From contig NZ_CAJYMB010000150.1 in assembly GCF_913775985.1 (NCBI RefSeq), positions 245,312-309,311 on the forward strand: a DNA stretch of 64,000 nucleotides, in the 5' to 3' direction. This document shows, in pieces, positions 8,387 through 19,383 of the stretch; position 1 is the first letter of the stretch; each line of letters begins with the position of its first letter. The stretch comes from an uncultured Pluralibacter sp. GTDB lineage: Bacteria > Pseudomonadota > Gammaproteobacteria > Enterobacterales > Enterobacteriaceae. The notes beneath the pieces are model-generated. The model worked only from the letters and a program-made list of their open reading frames with translations. It was not told the origin of the DNA and made no database searches. The position numbers and the translations under genes were made by a program.

Positions 8387-10888
8387 TCACACTTTCGGCT
8401 TAAACCGCAGCAGCCGGTTGGCGTTGCTGACCACGGTGATGGACGACAGCGCCATCGCCGCGCCGGCGACCACCGGGTTCAGCAGCGTGCCGGTGAAAGG
8501 CCACAGGATGCCGGCGGCGATCGGAATACCTATGCTGTTATAAACAAACGCGCCCAGCAGGTTCTGCTTCATATTGCGCAGGGTGGCGCGGGCAATCGCC
8601 AGCGCGTCGGCGACGCCGGTGAGGCTGTGGCGCATCAGGGTAATTCCGGCGGTTTCGATGGCGACATCGCTGCCGCCGCCCATCGCAATGCCCACCTCGG
8701 CCTGGGCCAGCGCCGGGGCGTCATTAATCCCGTCGCCCACCATCGCCACCTTGCGGCCCCCGGCCTGCAGTTTTTTGATGGCGTCGGCTTTACCTTCCGG
8801 CAGCACGCCGGCAATCACCTCATCAATGCCTGCTTCTTTAGCAATAGCGCGCGCGGTTACCGGGTTATCGCCGGTAAGCATCACCAGCCGATAGCCTTCC
8901 CGGTGCAGGCGCTGCAGGGCGGCTACGCTGTCCTGACGCAGCGGATCGCGAACCGCAAACAGCGCGGCCAGCCTGCCGTCAACTGCGAGCAGCACTGGCG
9001 TCGCGCCCTGCGCCGCCTGCGCGTCGATATCTGCCGCGGCCGCGGCGGTATCAATTTGCTGCTCGTTAAGCAGCGCCTGATTGCCCAGCAGCAGCGCGCG
9101 GCCTTCGCCGCTGCCGCTGACGCCAAGCCCGCGCAGGGTCCGGAACTCGCTGACCGACGGCAGCATACTTCCTTCGGCCTTTTCAATAATGGCGCGCGCC
9201 AGCGGATGGCTTGACCCCTGCTCCAGCGCGGCGGCCAACCGCAGCGCATCGGCCTCGCTTATATCGCCGAAAGTATGGACTGCGACTACCTGCGGTTTAC
9301 CCTCAGTCAGGGTGCCGGTTTTATCGAACACCAGCGTATCAAGCTCGCTGGCGCGCTGCAGGGCATCCGCATCGCGCACCAGCACGCCGTACTCCGCTGC
9401 CCGCCCGACGCCGGCGATGATCGACATCGGCGTCGCCAGACCCAGGGCGCAGGGGCAGGCGATGATCAGCACCGTGGTGGCGATGACCAGAGTATAAACA
9501 ATCTGCGGCGCCGGGCCGATGAAGTACCACACGGCGGCGCTGAGAACGGCAATAGCAATAACCACCGGCACAAACACGGCGGAGATCCGGTCGGCAAGCT
9601 GGCCTATCTCCGGCTTGCTGCTCTGGGCCTGGCGCACCATGCGGATAATGCGCGACAGCGTGGTGCGGCTGCCCACGGCGTTGGCGCGAAACAGCACGCT
9701 GCCGTCCTGTACGACGGTACCAGCGTGGACGCTGCCGCCGATGCCTTTTTGCTGCGGGACAGGTTCGCCGGTGAGCATGGCTTCATCGAACCAGGCGTCC
9801 CCCTGGCTAATTTCGCCGTCAACCGGGACGCGATCGCCGGTGGTCAGGCGCAGGATCATGCCGGGCTGTACCTCGGCAAGCGGCAGGTCTTTTTCCCCGC
9901 CGTCAGTGACCACCCGCGCGCTGGGCGGGGTGAGATCGAGCAGTTTCTCCAGCGCTTTCGACGAGCGCTGGCGGGCGCGGGCCTCCAGCATATGCCCAAG
10001 ATTAATCAGGCCGATAATCATCGCGCTGGCTTCGTAATAGAGGTGGCGCGCCTCGGCCGGGAACCACTGCGGCCAAAGGTTCACGCTCATCGAGTAGAGC
10101 CAGGCCACTGCGGTGCCGAGTGCCACCAGCGTATCCATGGTGGCGGTGCGGTTCTTCAGGCTCTTCAAGGCGCTGGTATAAAAGTGGCCGCCGGCAAAGA
10201 TCATCACTGCGAGGGTGACGAGGCCGATGATAAGCCACGCGGAGCGGTTGGCATCCGTGACCATCATGTTGTCGCCGATCATCCCCCAGACCATCACCGG
10301 AATGCCCACCAGCAGGGCAACGATCGCCTGCCAGCGGAAGCGTTTCATGGTGGCAATGGCCGTTTCCTGCTGGCGCTCCCGGCGCTTCTGGTCATCGTCG
10401 ATGGCCTCCGCGCCGTAGCCGGCATTTTCTATGGCCTGGACTAATTCAGCGGCGGAGGCGCTGCCCGTCACCAGCGCAGTGCGCTCCGCCAGATTGACCC
10501 GTGCCTGACTGACGCCGGGTACGGCGGCAAGCGCCTTCTGTACCCGGGAAACGCAGCTGGCGCAGCTCATGCCGCCGATCAGCAGCTGCATGCTGTCGTC
10601 GACGTCATCGGCTGCCGGAAGCTCGGGGGTGACCGCTGTCAGCGCTTCCGACGGAGTTGACGTCTCTGTCAGCGGTTCAGTTTTTGGGTGGCCGATCTCC
10701 GCGCCGTAGCCGGCGGCTTTAACGGTTTCAATCAGCTGTTCGGCGCTGGCGCTGCCGGTAACTTTCGCTTCGCTGGTGGTCACTTCCGCCAGCTCAACGT
10801 CCGGGCGCTGCTCCAGACTCTCTTTCACGCGTTTGACGCAGTGGCCGCAGGAAAGGCCATCCAGCGCAAGGATAGTGGTTTGGGACAT
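8387..10888 (-). CDS. copA: Cu(I)-exporting P-type ATPase
   Basis: P1B-type ATPase of 833 residues that exports Cu+ from the cytoplasm. Two N-terminal metal-binding domains carry GLSCGHC (Cys14/Cys17) and GMSCASC (about residue 110). The membrane part holds the CPC ion motif in [13 protein letters not shown], then the phosphorylation motif [10 protein letters not shown], the HP motif in SSHPLARAI, and [10 protein letters not shown]. The E. coli -1 frameshift that makes the 70-residue chaperone CopA(Z) appears conserved: C CCA AAA at codons 68-69 (10688-10682), with a -1-frame stop one codon later. It is divergent from cueR across a CueR operator. E. coli ybaS-ybaT, normally between copA and cueR, are absent. 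Confidence 0.96.
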   Translation of the reverse strand: MSQTTILALDGLSCGHCVKRVKESLEQRPDVELAEVTTSEAKVTGSASAEQLIETVKAAGYGAEIGHPKTEPLTETSTPSEALTAVTPELPAADDVDDSMQLLIGGMSCASCVSRVQKALAAVPGVSQARVNLAERTALVTGSASAAELVQAIENAGYGAEAIDDDQKRRERQQETAIATMKRFRWQAIVALLVGIPVMVWGMIGDNMMVTDANRSAWLIIGLVTLAVMIFAGGHFYTSALKSLKNRTATMDTLVALGTAVAWLYSMSVNLWPQWFPAEARHLYYEASAMIIGLINLGHMLEARARQRSSKALEKLLDLTPPSARVVTDGGEKDLPLAEVQPGMILRLTTGDRVPVDGEISQGDAWFDEAMLTGEPVPQQKGIGGSVHAGTVVQDGSVLFRANAVGSRTTLSRIIRMVRQAQSSKPEIGQLADRISAVFVPVVIAIAVLSAAVWYFIGPAPQIVYTLVIATTVLIIACPCALGLATPMSIIAGVGRAAEYGVLVRDADALQRASELDTLVFDKTGTLTEGKPQVVAVHTFGDISEADALRLAAALEQGSSHPLARAIIEKAEGSMLPSVSEFRTLRGLGVSGSGEGRALLLGNQALLNEQQIDTAAAAADIDAQAAQGATPVLLAVDGRLAALFAVRDPLRQDSVAALQRLHREGYRLVMLTGDNPVTARAIAKEAGIDEVIAGVLPEGKADAIKKLQAGGRKVAMVGDGINDAPALAQAEVGIAMGGGSDVAIETAGITLMRHSLTGVADALAIARATLRNMKQNLLGAFVYNSIGIPIAAGILWPFTGTLLNPVVAGAAMALSSITVVSNANRLLRFKPKV
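10682..10688 (-). promoter_or_regulatory. Candidate -1 ribosomal frameshift site in copA
   Basis: The heptamer CCCAAAA sits in the zero frame as C CCA AAA (Pro68-Lys69). A -1 slip reads AAC TGA next, ending the product at residue 70. E. coli copA uses CCCAAAG at the same place to make the 70-residue CopA(Z). The stimulatory pseudoknot was not checked. Confidence 0.7.
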
Positions 10889-10958
10889 ACTTCCTCCGTA
10901 AATGTGATCGGCGGTCGTTGACCGGCGGGGAACTTCTTTTTACAGTTGCACAGGTTAA

Positions 10959-10982
10959 ACCTTCCATCAAGGGGAAGGTCAA
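10959..10982. promoter_or_regulatory. CueR operator and copA promoter
   Basis: A dyad ACCTTCC (10959-10965) / GGAAGGT (10973-10979) lies in the copA-cueR intergenic region. Read on the minus strand it falls in a 19-bp spacer between TTGACC (-35) and TAACCT (-10), the stretched spacer typical of MerR-family activation and matching the E. coli copA promoter design. It should be Cu+/CueR-activated. Confidence 0.88.
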
Positions 10983-10991
10983 GGAGTAAAT

Positions 10992-11396
10992 ATGAATATC
11001 AGCGACGTGGCGAATAAAACCGGCTTAACCGCCAAGGCGATTCGCTTTTATGAAGAGAAGGGGCTGGTCACGCCGCCGGTCCGCAGTGCAAACGGCTACC
11101 GCAACTATACGCAAAAGCACCTCGATGAACTCACGCTGCTGCGCCAGGCGCGACTGGTGGGGTTTAATCTGGAGGAGTGCGGCGAGCTGGTTAATCTGTT
11201 CAACGATCCCGGGCGCCACAGCGCCGATGTGAAGTCCCGCACGCTGCAAAAAGTGGCCGATATCGAGCGCCATATTCAGGAGCTGCAGGGGATGCGCCAG
11301 CAGCTGCTTGATCTGGCCGACGCCTGCCCGGGAGACGACGGCGCCGACTGCCCGATCATTGATAATCTCTCCGGGTGCTGCCATCGCAAAAGCTAA
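10992..11396 (+). CDS. cueR: Copper-responsive MerR-family activator
   Basis: A 134-residue MerR-family regulator. The N-terminal winged helix begins [20 protein letters not shown], followed by a dimerization helix. The C-terminal Cu+ site has two cysteines in [12 protein letters not shown], equivalent to E. coli Cys112 and Cys120, followed by a CCH tail. It activates copA (and cueO elsewhere). The stop codon directly abuts the ybbJ stop on the other strand. Confidence 0.95.
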   Translation: MNISDVANKTGLTAKAIRFYEEKGLVTPPVRSANGYRNYTQKHLDELTLLRQARLVGFNLEECGELVNLFNDPGRHSADVKSRTLQKVADIERHIQELQGMRQQLLDLADACPGDDGADCPIIDNLSGCCHRKS

Positions 11397-11852
11397 TCAG
11401 CGGCGTTCGCGGATCTTAAGCGTAATGCCTTCGACGGCAATCACCTCAACCGGGCAGCCTGCGGGCAGATCGCTGTCGGAAACTGCCGGCCACGAGCTGT
11501 CGCCAACCCTGATGTGCCCACGGCCGTTGACCAGCGGCGCGTCCAGCGTAAAGCGCTGCCCGAGCAGCTGCTGACCGCGCTGGTTAAGCTGTCTGTCGGC
11601 GCGCGGCTGGCGCTTGATGCGCCCACTCAGCCAGCGCCACCACAGCCAGGCCGCTACCAGCGTCAGCACCGCAAACAGCGCGCCCTGCCACTCCCAGCCC
11701 AGCGGCAGCAGCCAGGTCAGCAGCCCGGTGACGATGGCCGCCGCGCCGCTCCACAGCAGATAGCCGTTGCCGCCGAGCATTTCGGCGGCCAGCAGCAGGC
11801 CGCCGAGGCTGAGCCAGAAGATGTGCGGGTGGGCCAGAATCAGCTCTGTCAT
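11397..11852 (-). CDS. ybbJ: NfeD-family membrane protein YbbJ
   Basis: A 151-residue inner-membrane protein with two or three N-terminal hydrophobic helices, then a soluble OB-fold NfeD domain ([21 protein letters not shown]...W). It is translationally coupled to qmcA: the qmcA stop and the ybbJ start share a base (TAATG). NfeD proteins typically pair with an SPFH partner, here QmcA, so a joint role in membrane microdomains is likely; the molecular function is unproven. Confidence 0.93.
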   Translation of the reverse strand: MTELILAHPHIFWLSLGGLLLAAEMLGGNGYLLWSGAAAIVTGLLTWLLPLGWEWQGALFAVLTLVAAWLWWRWLSGRIKRQPRADRQLNQRGQQLLGQRFTLDAPLVNGRGHIRVGDSSWPAVSDSDLPAGCPVEVIAVEGITLKIRERR

Positions 11853-12766
11853 TATTTTTTCCGCTCGCTGGCGCTGGTGTTGAGCAGCTCGCCGATCCCT
11901 GCGATGGAGCCCATCAGGCTGCTGGCATCCAGCGGCATCATCACCACTTTACTGTTATCCGCCGAGCCGATTTTCTGCAGAGCGTCGGTATATTTCTGGG
12001 CCACGAAGTAGTTCACCGCCTGAATATCCCCGGCGGCAATGGCTTCAGAAACCATTTTGGTGGCGCGGGCTTCCGCTTCGGCGGAGCGCTCGCGGGCCTC
12101 GGCCTGTAAAAACGCTGACTGGCGCTCGCCTTCCGCTTTCAGGATCTGCGACTGTTTCTCGCCCTCAGCTTTCAGGATCTCCGCCTGACGGACCCCTTCC
12201 GCTTCCAGAATATAGGCGCGCTTGGTGCGCTCCGCTTTCATCTGGGCGTTCATGGAGGAGATCAGTTCGGCTGGCGGGCGCACGTCGCGAATTTCAATGC
12301 GGGTGATCTTGATGCCCCACGGATTGGTGGCCTGATCGACAATGTGCAGCAGGCGGGTGTTGATGCTGTCGCGCTGGGAGAGCATCTCATCCAGTTCCAT
12401 TGAGCCCAGCACGGTGCGGATATTGGTCATGGTCAGATTGACGATGGCCTGTTCAAGATTGCTGACTTCATAGGCGGCCTTCGGCGCGTCGATAACCTGA
12501 ATAAAGCAGACGGCGTCAATGGTGACGTTGGCGTTGTCTTTGGAGATGACTTCCTGGGAGGGAATGTCCAGCACCTGCTCCATCATATTGATTTTGCGGC
12601 CGATGCGGTCCATAAAGGGCACCACTAAATTCAGACCCGGCTGCAGCGTATTGGTATAGCGGCCAAAGCGCTCCACCGTCCACTGAAAACCCTGAGGCAC
12701 AATTTTAACCCCGGCGGCAACCACCACCAGCGCGAGAAAAATGAACACGGGAATAAAGATCAGCAC
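11852..12766 (-). CDS. qmcA: SPFH/band-7 membrane protein QmcA
   Basis: Stomatin/prohibitin-like protein of about 304 residues: one N-terminal membrane helix ([18 protein letters not shown]), then the SPFH domain ([15 protein letters not shown]) and a long coiled coil rich in repeats of EGERQ/EAEAR type. E. coli QmcA is a suppressor of ftsH htpX defects and helps form ordered membrane complexes. The start is a GTG at 12766, since the product then begins at the E. coli N-terminus and an AGGAGG lies just upstream; the ATG at 12805 would add 13 unmatched residues. Confidence 0.92.
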   Translation of the reverse strand: MLIFIPVFIFLALVVVAAGVKIVPQGFQWTVERFGRYTNTLQPGLNLVVPFMDRIGRKINMMEQVLDIPSQEVISKDNANVTIDAVCFIQVIDAPKAAYEVSNLEQAIVNLTMTNIRTVLGSMELDEMLSQRDSINTRLLHIVDQATNPWGIKITRIEIRDVRPPAELISSMNAQMKAERTKRAYILEAEGVRQAEILKAEGEKQSQILKAEGERQSAFLQAEARERSAEAEARATKMVSEAIAAGDIQAVNYFVAQKYTDALQKIGSADNSKVVMMPLDASSLMGSIAGIGELLNTSASERKK

Positions 12767-12901
12767 CGAAAACCTCCTGTTTTGTGTCGGATAGCCGGCC
12801 TGCAAGTGTCGGACCGACAGACAGTATATCTTTTATTCTCGTCATCGCGAAGCGACAGGAGATACAATAGCCGGGCACCAGTCATAAAAATAAGGACCAC
12901 C

Positions 12902-13570
12902 ATGAAGGATATATTGCGGGTTGACCAACTTGGTTACCGAATAGACAACACGACCATTTTACACAATATCAATGTAGGGCTGCAGAAAGGCCAATTTGCG
13001 TTGATTACCGGCCCGTCGGGATGCGGTAAAAGCACGCTGCTAAAAATTATTGCCTCGCTTATCACGCCCACCTCTGGTTCGGTGATATTTGAAGGGCAGG
13101 ATATTAAAAATATATCTCCTGAAACTTATCGCCAGCAGGTCTCCTACTGCGCGCAGACCCCGGCGCTGTTTGGCGATACCGTCTACGACAACCTGGCGTT
13201 TCCCTGGCAGATACGCCGCCAGAAGCCGGACGAAGCCAAGCTTATCGACGATTTATCGCGCTTCTCGCTGCCGGCAGAAACGCTAAAAAAATCCATCAAT
13301 GAATTGTCCGGCGGGGAAAAGCAGCGGGTTTCACTTATTCGCAATTTGCAGTTTTTACCGAAGATATTATTACTCGATGAAATAACCAGTGCGCTGGATG
13401 AATCTAATAAACAGCAGGTAAATGAGATAATTCATCGCATGGTCGCTCAGGAAAATATTTCTGTGCTGTGGGTAACCCACGACGAAAATGAAATTCGCCA
13501 CGCGGATGATGTTATCCGGCTCCCGGCGAACGGTGCGGAAATTAAGGAGGCTGAACATGAACGGGCATAA
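12902..13570 (+). CDS. fetA: Iron exporter ABC ATPase FetA
   Basis: ABC ATPase of 223 residues, homologous to E. coli FetA (YbbL), which with FetB exports iron and protects against peroxide stress. Walker A is GPSGCGKST (residues 37-45), the signature is ELSGGEKQRVS, and Walker B ILLLDEITSALD, with a TSALD D-loop typical of this subfamily. The start at 12902 is preferred to the in-frame ATG at 12782, which would overlap the qmcA promoter side. It overlaps fetB by 14 bases. Confidence 0.93.
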   Translation: MKDILRVDQLGYRIDNTTILHNINVGLQKGQFALITGPSGCGKSTLLKIIASLITPTSGSVIFEGQDIKNISPETYRQQVSYCAQTPALFGDTVYDNLAFPWQIRRQKPDEAKLIDDLSRFSLPAETLKKSINELSGGEKQRVSLIRNLQFLPKILLLDEITSALDESNKQQVNEIIHRMVAQENISVLWVTHDENEIRHADDVIRLPANGAEIKEAEHERA

Positions 13571-14339
13571 TATCACCAACGAATCGCTGGCGCTTTCCAT
13601 GGTGCTGGTGCTGGTGGCGATTGTGGTCAGCTATCGTGAAAAGCTGGGCCTGGAAAAAGAGATTATCTGGAGCATCTGTCGCGCCATTATTCAGCTGATC
13701 GCCGTCGGCTATGTGCTGAAATATATCTTCAATGTTAACCACGCGGTGCTAACCCTGCTGATGGTGCTGTTCATCTGCTTTAACGCGGCCTGGAACGCCA
13801 AAAAGCGCAGCCAGTACATCAGTAAGGCATTCCTTTCGTCGTTTATCGCCATTACCACGGGCACCAGCCTAACGCTGGGCGTGCTGGTGGGATCCGGCTC
13901 GATCGCCTTTACGCCAATGCAGGTGATCCCGATCGCCGGAATGATTGCCGGTAACGCCATGGTGGCGGTAGGGCTGTGTTACAACAATCTCGGCCAGCGT
14001 TTTACTACCGGGCAGGCGCAGATCCAGGAGAAGCTGAGCCTCGGCGCCACGCCGAAAAAAGCCGCCGAGCCGCTGATCCGCGAAAGTATCCGCGCGTCGC
14101 TGATCCCGACCATCGACTCCGCCAAAACCGTCGGGCTGGTGAGCCTCCCGGGCATGATGTCCGGGCTGATCTTTGCCGGCATCGATCCAGTCAAAGCGAT
14201 CAAATATCAGATAATGGTGACCTTTATGCTGCTGTCTACCGCCAGCCTGTCGACCATCGTTGCCTGCTATCTCACGTACCGTAAGTTTTTCAACAGCAGG
14301 CATCAGCTGGTGCTGAGCCTGTTGAAAAAGAGTAAATAG
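13557..14339 (+). CDS. fetB: Iron exporter permease FetB
   Basis: A 260-residue UPF0014-family membrane protein with about seven hydrophobic helices, partner of FetA. It contains the conserved core GLVSLPGMMSGLIFAGIDPVKA. Start ATG at 13557 follows AAGGAGG inside the end of fetA, showing translational coupling. In E. coli the next gene is ybbN (cnoX) in convergent orientation; here about 17.6 kb of accessory DNA intervenes. Confidence 0.93.
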   Translation: MNGHNITNESLALSMVLVLVAIVVSYREKLGLEKEIIWSICRAIIQLIAVGYVLKYIFNVNHAVLTLLMVLFICFNAAWNAKKRSQYISKAFLSSFIAITTGTSLTLGVLVGSGSIAFTPMQVIPIAGMIAGNAMVAVGLCYNNLGQRFTTGQAQIQEKLSLGATPKKAAEPLIRESIRASLIPTIDSAKTVGLVSLPGMMSGLIFAGIDPVKAIKYQIMVTFMLLSTASLSTIVACYLTYRKFFNSRHQLVLSLLKKSK

Positions 14340-14353
14340 TTGATAACCTTTTT

Positions 14354-14393
14354 AAACCAGTAGCGATAGCGATTCATCTAACGCTACTGGTTT
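14354..14393. terminator. Terminator between fetB and yiaJ
   Basis: Perfect 12-bp arms AAACCAGTAGCG (14354-14365) and CGCTACTGGTTT (14382-14393) between convergent fetB and yiaJ. The right arm touches the yiaJ stop codon. The left flank of the accessory block lies here. Confidence 0.7.
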
Positions 14394-15249
14394 ATTCCTC
14401 TGATACTCCATCCCTGACGGTAAATCCAAGTTCGTTTGAAACGGCCTGAGCTGCCACGCGCAGCGATTTAAGAAGATTTTTTTCGCCTATCTGCTTCAGT
14501 CTCGACGTAGAGAGTGAAATTGAAATTGCGTACGGCACGCGATGATGAATATCAAATACCGGTACGGCGATACACGAAACCCCGAGCTCATTTTCTTCGC
14601 GATCCATCGCCATGTGGCTTTCCCTGATGTGCGCCAGCTCATCGTACATAGCCGCAAGGTCGGTGATGGTGTTGTGCGTCAGCGTCTGGATCTGCGCCTG
14701 GTGGCTTTCCCAATAGGCTTTGACGTAGTCGGGATGACCAAATGCCATGTAAATCTTACCCATTGCAGAACAATAGAGCGGCATATGCTGACCAATATAG
14801 GCGCGGGTGCGGAGCATACCGGTTGTCGGCTCTAATTTATAAATCAGGATCGCGTGATCGTCTTCGCGGCTGGAAAAGTTAACTGTCTCGCCCGTGGCAA
14901 TGTTCAGCGCTTCAAGATGGGGTGCTGCTACATGAATAATGTTTAACGAGGACAGCGCTTTTTGACCGACGGCGATAAATTTTGTAGTCAATCGATAGCT
15001 TCCCGCCGCGGGAGCGGGTGTCACGTAGCCGCAGGATTGCAGCCCCTGCAGCAGCCGGTGGACGGTACTTTTATTGAGGCCTGAAAGCTCCGCAAGATGA
15101 GCCAGCGGGCAGCCGTTTGGATAATTACTCAAAATCTCTATCAGCATCAACCCACGAAACAGGCTTTGGCTCCCGGCCGGTCGCTCTTTTTCGGGCGTTT
15201 CCTGCACTATTCCACTCTTTTTTGTTGGCATCACTTCCATTCCCCTCAT
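14392..15249 (-). CDS. yiaJ: IclR-family repressor of the yia operon
   Basis: IclR-family regulator of 285 residues, very close to E. coli YiaJ (282), which represses yiaK-S. The N-terminal winged helix covers about residues 25-90 (LAHLAELSGLNKSTVHRLLQGL) and the C-terminal ligand-binding domain includes CSAMGKIYMAFG and NELGVSCIAVPVFD. It is divergent from yiaK with a 200-bp control region between them, the usual layout for local repression relieved by a sugar-acid inducer. An internal start at MPTKKSG (15231) is possible. Confidence 0.94.
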   Translation of the reverse strand: MRGMEVMPTKKSGIVQETPEKERPAGSQSLFRGLMLIEILSNYPNGCPLAHLAELSGLNKSTVHRLLQGLQSCGYVTPAPAAGSYRLTTKFIAVGQKALSSLNIIHVAAPHLEALNIATGETVNFSSREDDHAILIYKLEPTTGMLRTRAYIGQHMPLYCSAMGKIYMAFGHPDYVKAYWESHQAQIQTLTHNTITDLAAMYDELAHIRESHMAMDREENELGVSCIAVPVFDIHHRVPYAISISLSTSRLKQIGEKNLLKSLRVAAQAVSNELGFTVRDGVSEE

Positions 15250-15449
15250 CGATCGCGCACAGATGGTAGCGCAAAGTGTGTTTCAGTTCACGATCTGAAC
15301 CGAAAAAAAGCAACTCCATGATTTAAAAGTTTTTTTAAAAATCTCCGGCCCGTTGTAATGTCCACGTTAGATCGATATATTTGAAATCAGATTTCGCATT
15401 GTGAAATTTAGCGATAGATAAGCGATCTGCCATCACAGGGAAACCAGCA
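15250..15449. promoter_or_regulatory. yiaJ-yiaK divergent control region
   Basis: Two inverted repeats stand out: GTTCA-N5-TGAAC (15286-15300) near yiaJ and GAAAT-CAG-ATTTC (15383-15395) near yiaK, the latter followed by TGTGAAATTT, a repeat of its half-site. These are candidate YiaJ operators; the TGTGA at 15400-15404 could also be half of a CRP site. Assignment rests on position and symmetry only. Confidence 0.5.
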
Positions 15450-16929
<1,480 letters not shown>

Positions 16930-17045
16930 AATAAAAGTAATGGCTATCTCTTATTTATTAGTAAAAGCGAATGCATTAAAAATATTGTTGCCTATCGTAT
17001 TTTTGCGCGCGTAATAAAAAAGATAGCCTATATCAGGAGCACATA

Positions 17046-17978
17046 ATGAAAATGAATCATACCGGTTATATTATCGGTGCGTATCCCTGTGCACCCTCAT
17101 TTCACCAAAAAAGTGAAGAGGAAGAGAAGGACTTCTGGCGTCAGCTCGCTGATACTCCCGACATTCGGGGGATTGAACAGCCTTGTCTTGACGATCTCCA
17201 TCCACTTGGCGATGACTGGCTGCTGCGCCACACCCCGGACAGCTGGCAGATTGTGGTTACCGCCATTATGGAAACCATGCGCCGACGCGCCGAAAACGGC
17301 GGTTTTGGCTTAGCCTCTGCCGATGAAGCGCAGCGCCAGGCCTGTATCGAATATTATCGCCATCTATTGCGTAAAATAACTGCGGTAAACAGCGCTCGCC
17401 GTGGAAAAGTTATCGCCCTTGAGCTACAGGCGGCGCCTGTCGCCAGCAATTCGAGCGTGGCGCAGGCAACCGAGGCATTTTCACGCTCGCTAAAAGAGAT
17501 TGCCGCCTGGGACTGGCCCTGCGAACTGCTGCTTGAGCACTGCGACGCGATGGATGGACCGGCACCGCGCAAAGGCTTTCTACCGCTGGAGAATGTGCTT
17601 GAGGTGACGCGGGATTATAACATTAGCGTTTGTGTTAACTGGGCACGTTCGGCAATTGAAGGCCGTAGCGTAACGCTGCCGCTCACCCATACCAGGTTAA
17701 CGCAGGAGGCCGGCAAGCTCGGTGCGCTGATGTTCTCCGGCACTACCGCAGGCGGAGAATACGGTGAATGGCAGGATCTACATGCGCCCTTTGCCCCTTT
17801 TTGCGCTGAAAGTTTAATGACCGCGGCGCATGCCCGTGAATTATTGTCCTCTGCCCCTGCGGAAACGCTGAAATTTATCGGCATTAAACTCCTTGAAATC
17901 GATCCAAATGCAGGCCTCAGCCACCGCGTTGCAATATTGCGTGACGGCATTGCTGCATTAAAAAAAGCTACAGCATAA
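17046..17978 (+). CDS. yiaX1: YiaX1, DUF4862-family protein
   Basis: A 310-residue soluble protein in the position of yiaX1 in the Klebsiella yiaKLX1X2PQRS operon for aerobic L-ascorbate use; E. coli K-12 lacks it. The likely fold is a TIM barrel with acidic residues in [23 protein letters not shown] and [16 protein letters not shown]. Its reaction is not established; sugar-acid isomerase or lactonase activity fits the operon. A 116-base AT-rich gap separates it from yiaL, so an extra promoter or processing site may lie there. Confidence 0.85.
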   Translation: MKMNHTGYIIGAYPCAPSFHQKSEEEEKDFWRQLADTPDIRGIEQPCLDDLHPLGDDWLLRHTPDSWQIVVTAIMETMRRRAENGGFGLASADEAQRQACIEYYRHLLRKITAVNSARRGKVIALELQAAPVASNSSVAQATEAFSRSLKEIAAWDWPCELLLEHCDAMDGPAPRKGFLPLENVLEVTRDYNISVCVNWARSAIEGRSVTLPLTHTRLTQEAGKLGALMFSGTTAGGEYGEWQDLHAPFAPFCAESLMTAAHARELLSSAPAETLKFIGIKLLEIDPNAGLSHRVAILRDGIAALKKATA

Positions 17979-18019
17979 AAATTTCATCGCCACAACATTA
18001 ACTCTACGAGAATACAAAG

Positions 18020-19339
18020 ATGAATATAACCTCTTACTCTACATCTGTTGATATACCCCGGCAACGCTGGTTCAGAATCATCCCTCCAATACTGATTGCC
18101 TGTATTATTTCCTATATGGATCGGGTGAATATTGCATTTGCAATGCCTGGCGGCATGGATGAGGAATTGGGTATTTCGGCAACCATGGCGGGCCTGGCGG
18201 GCGGAATTTTCTTTATTGGCTACCTTTTTTTACAGGTGCCGGGCGGAAAGATTGCCGTACACGGGAGCGGTAAGAAATTTATTGGCTGGTCGCTGGTGGC
18301 CTGGGCGATTATTTCCGTGCTGACCGGCATCATTACCAATCAATATCAACTGCTGGTGCTGCGCTTTCTTCTGGGGGTTGCCGAAGGCGGAATGTTACCG
18401 GTTGTCCTGACGATGATCAGCAACTGGTTTCCCGATGCCGAGCGCGGCCGCGCTAACGCCATTGTGATTATGTTCGTGCCCATTGCCGGGATTATCACCG
18501 CGCCGCTGTCGGGCTGGATAATCACTGTTCTGGACTGGCGCTGGCTGTTTATTATCGAAGGTTTACTCTCCGTATTTGTGCTGATGCTGTGGGTTTACAC
18601 CATCTATGACCGCCCCCAGGAAGCGCGCTGGATCTCTGATGCGGAGAAGAGCTGGCTGGTTGAAACGCTCGCTGCCGAACAGCGCGCAATTGCCGGAACG
18701 GAGGTCAAAAACGCCTCGCTGAGCGCGGTGCTGTCTGACAAAACCATGTGGCAGCTTATCGCGCTGAACTTCTTCTATCAAACCGGCATATATGGATACA
18801 CCTTGTGGCTGCCGACCATTCTTAAAGAGCTGACCCACAGCAGTATCGGACAGGTTGGGATGCTGGCTGTACTCCCCTATGTGGGCGCTATCGCCGGGAT
18901 GTTCCTGTTTTCATTCCTTTCGGACAGAACCGGCAAACGTAAGTTGTTTGTTTGCCTGCCGCTGATCGGGTTCGCGCTATGCATGTTTCTTTCCGTCGCG
19001 CTGCAGGACAGCGTCTGGCTGGCTTACACCGCGCTGGTTGGCTGCGGTTTCTTCCTGCAATCGGCCGCGGGCGTGTTCTGGACCATACCGGCACGCCTGT
19101 TTAGTGCTGAAATGGCGGGCGGCGCGCGGGGCGTCATCAACGCCCTCGGTAATCTCGGCGGTTTCTGCGGCCCCTACGCGGTTGGCGTGTTGATAACCCT
19201 CTACAGCAAAGATGCTGGCGTTTACTGCCTGGCTATTTCGCTGGCGCTGGCGGCGCTGATGGCTCTGCTGCTGCCCGCAAAATGCGATGCCGGCGCTGCA
19301 CCGAAAGAAGCCATGAATCCCCGCAAGCATGCGGCATAA
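18020..19339 (+). CDS. yiaX2: YiaX2, MFS sugar-acid transporter
   Basis: A 439-residue major facilitator protein of the anion:cation symporter (phthalate/glucarate) type, 12 predicted helices. IIPPILIACIISYMDRVNIA is the family's first-helix signature, and DAERGRANAIVIMFVPIAGI and SDRTGKRK the loop motifs. It replaces the TRAP transporter YiaMNO of E. coli, matching Klebsiella yiaX2, and probably imports ascorbate breakdown products such as 2,3-diketo-L-gulonate. Confidence 0.88.
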   Translation: MNITSYSTSVDIPRQRWFRIIPPILIACIISYMDRVNIAFAMPGGMDEELGISATMAGLAGGIFFIGYLFLQVPGGKIAVHGSGKKFIGWSLVAWAIISVLTGIITNQYQLLVLRFLLGVAEGGMLPVVLTMISNWFPDAERGRANAIVIMFVPIAGIITAPLSGWIITVLDWRWLFIIEGLLSVFVLMLWVYTIYDRPQEARWISDAEKSWLVETLAAEQRAIAGTEVKNASLSAVLSDKTMWQLIALNFFYQTGIYGYTLWLPTILKELTHSSIGQVGMLAVLPYVGAIAGMFLFSFLSDRTGKRKLFVCLPLIGFALCMFLSVALQDSVWLAYTALVGCGFFLQSAAGVFWTIPARLFSAEMAGGARGVINALGNLGGFCGPYAVGVLITLYSKDAGVYCLAISLALAALMALLLPAKCDAGAAPKEAMNPRKHAA

Positions 19340-19383
19340 ATCATCTGCCGGGCGTGCTGTCCCGGCAATGCAGGGAAATGATC

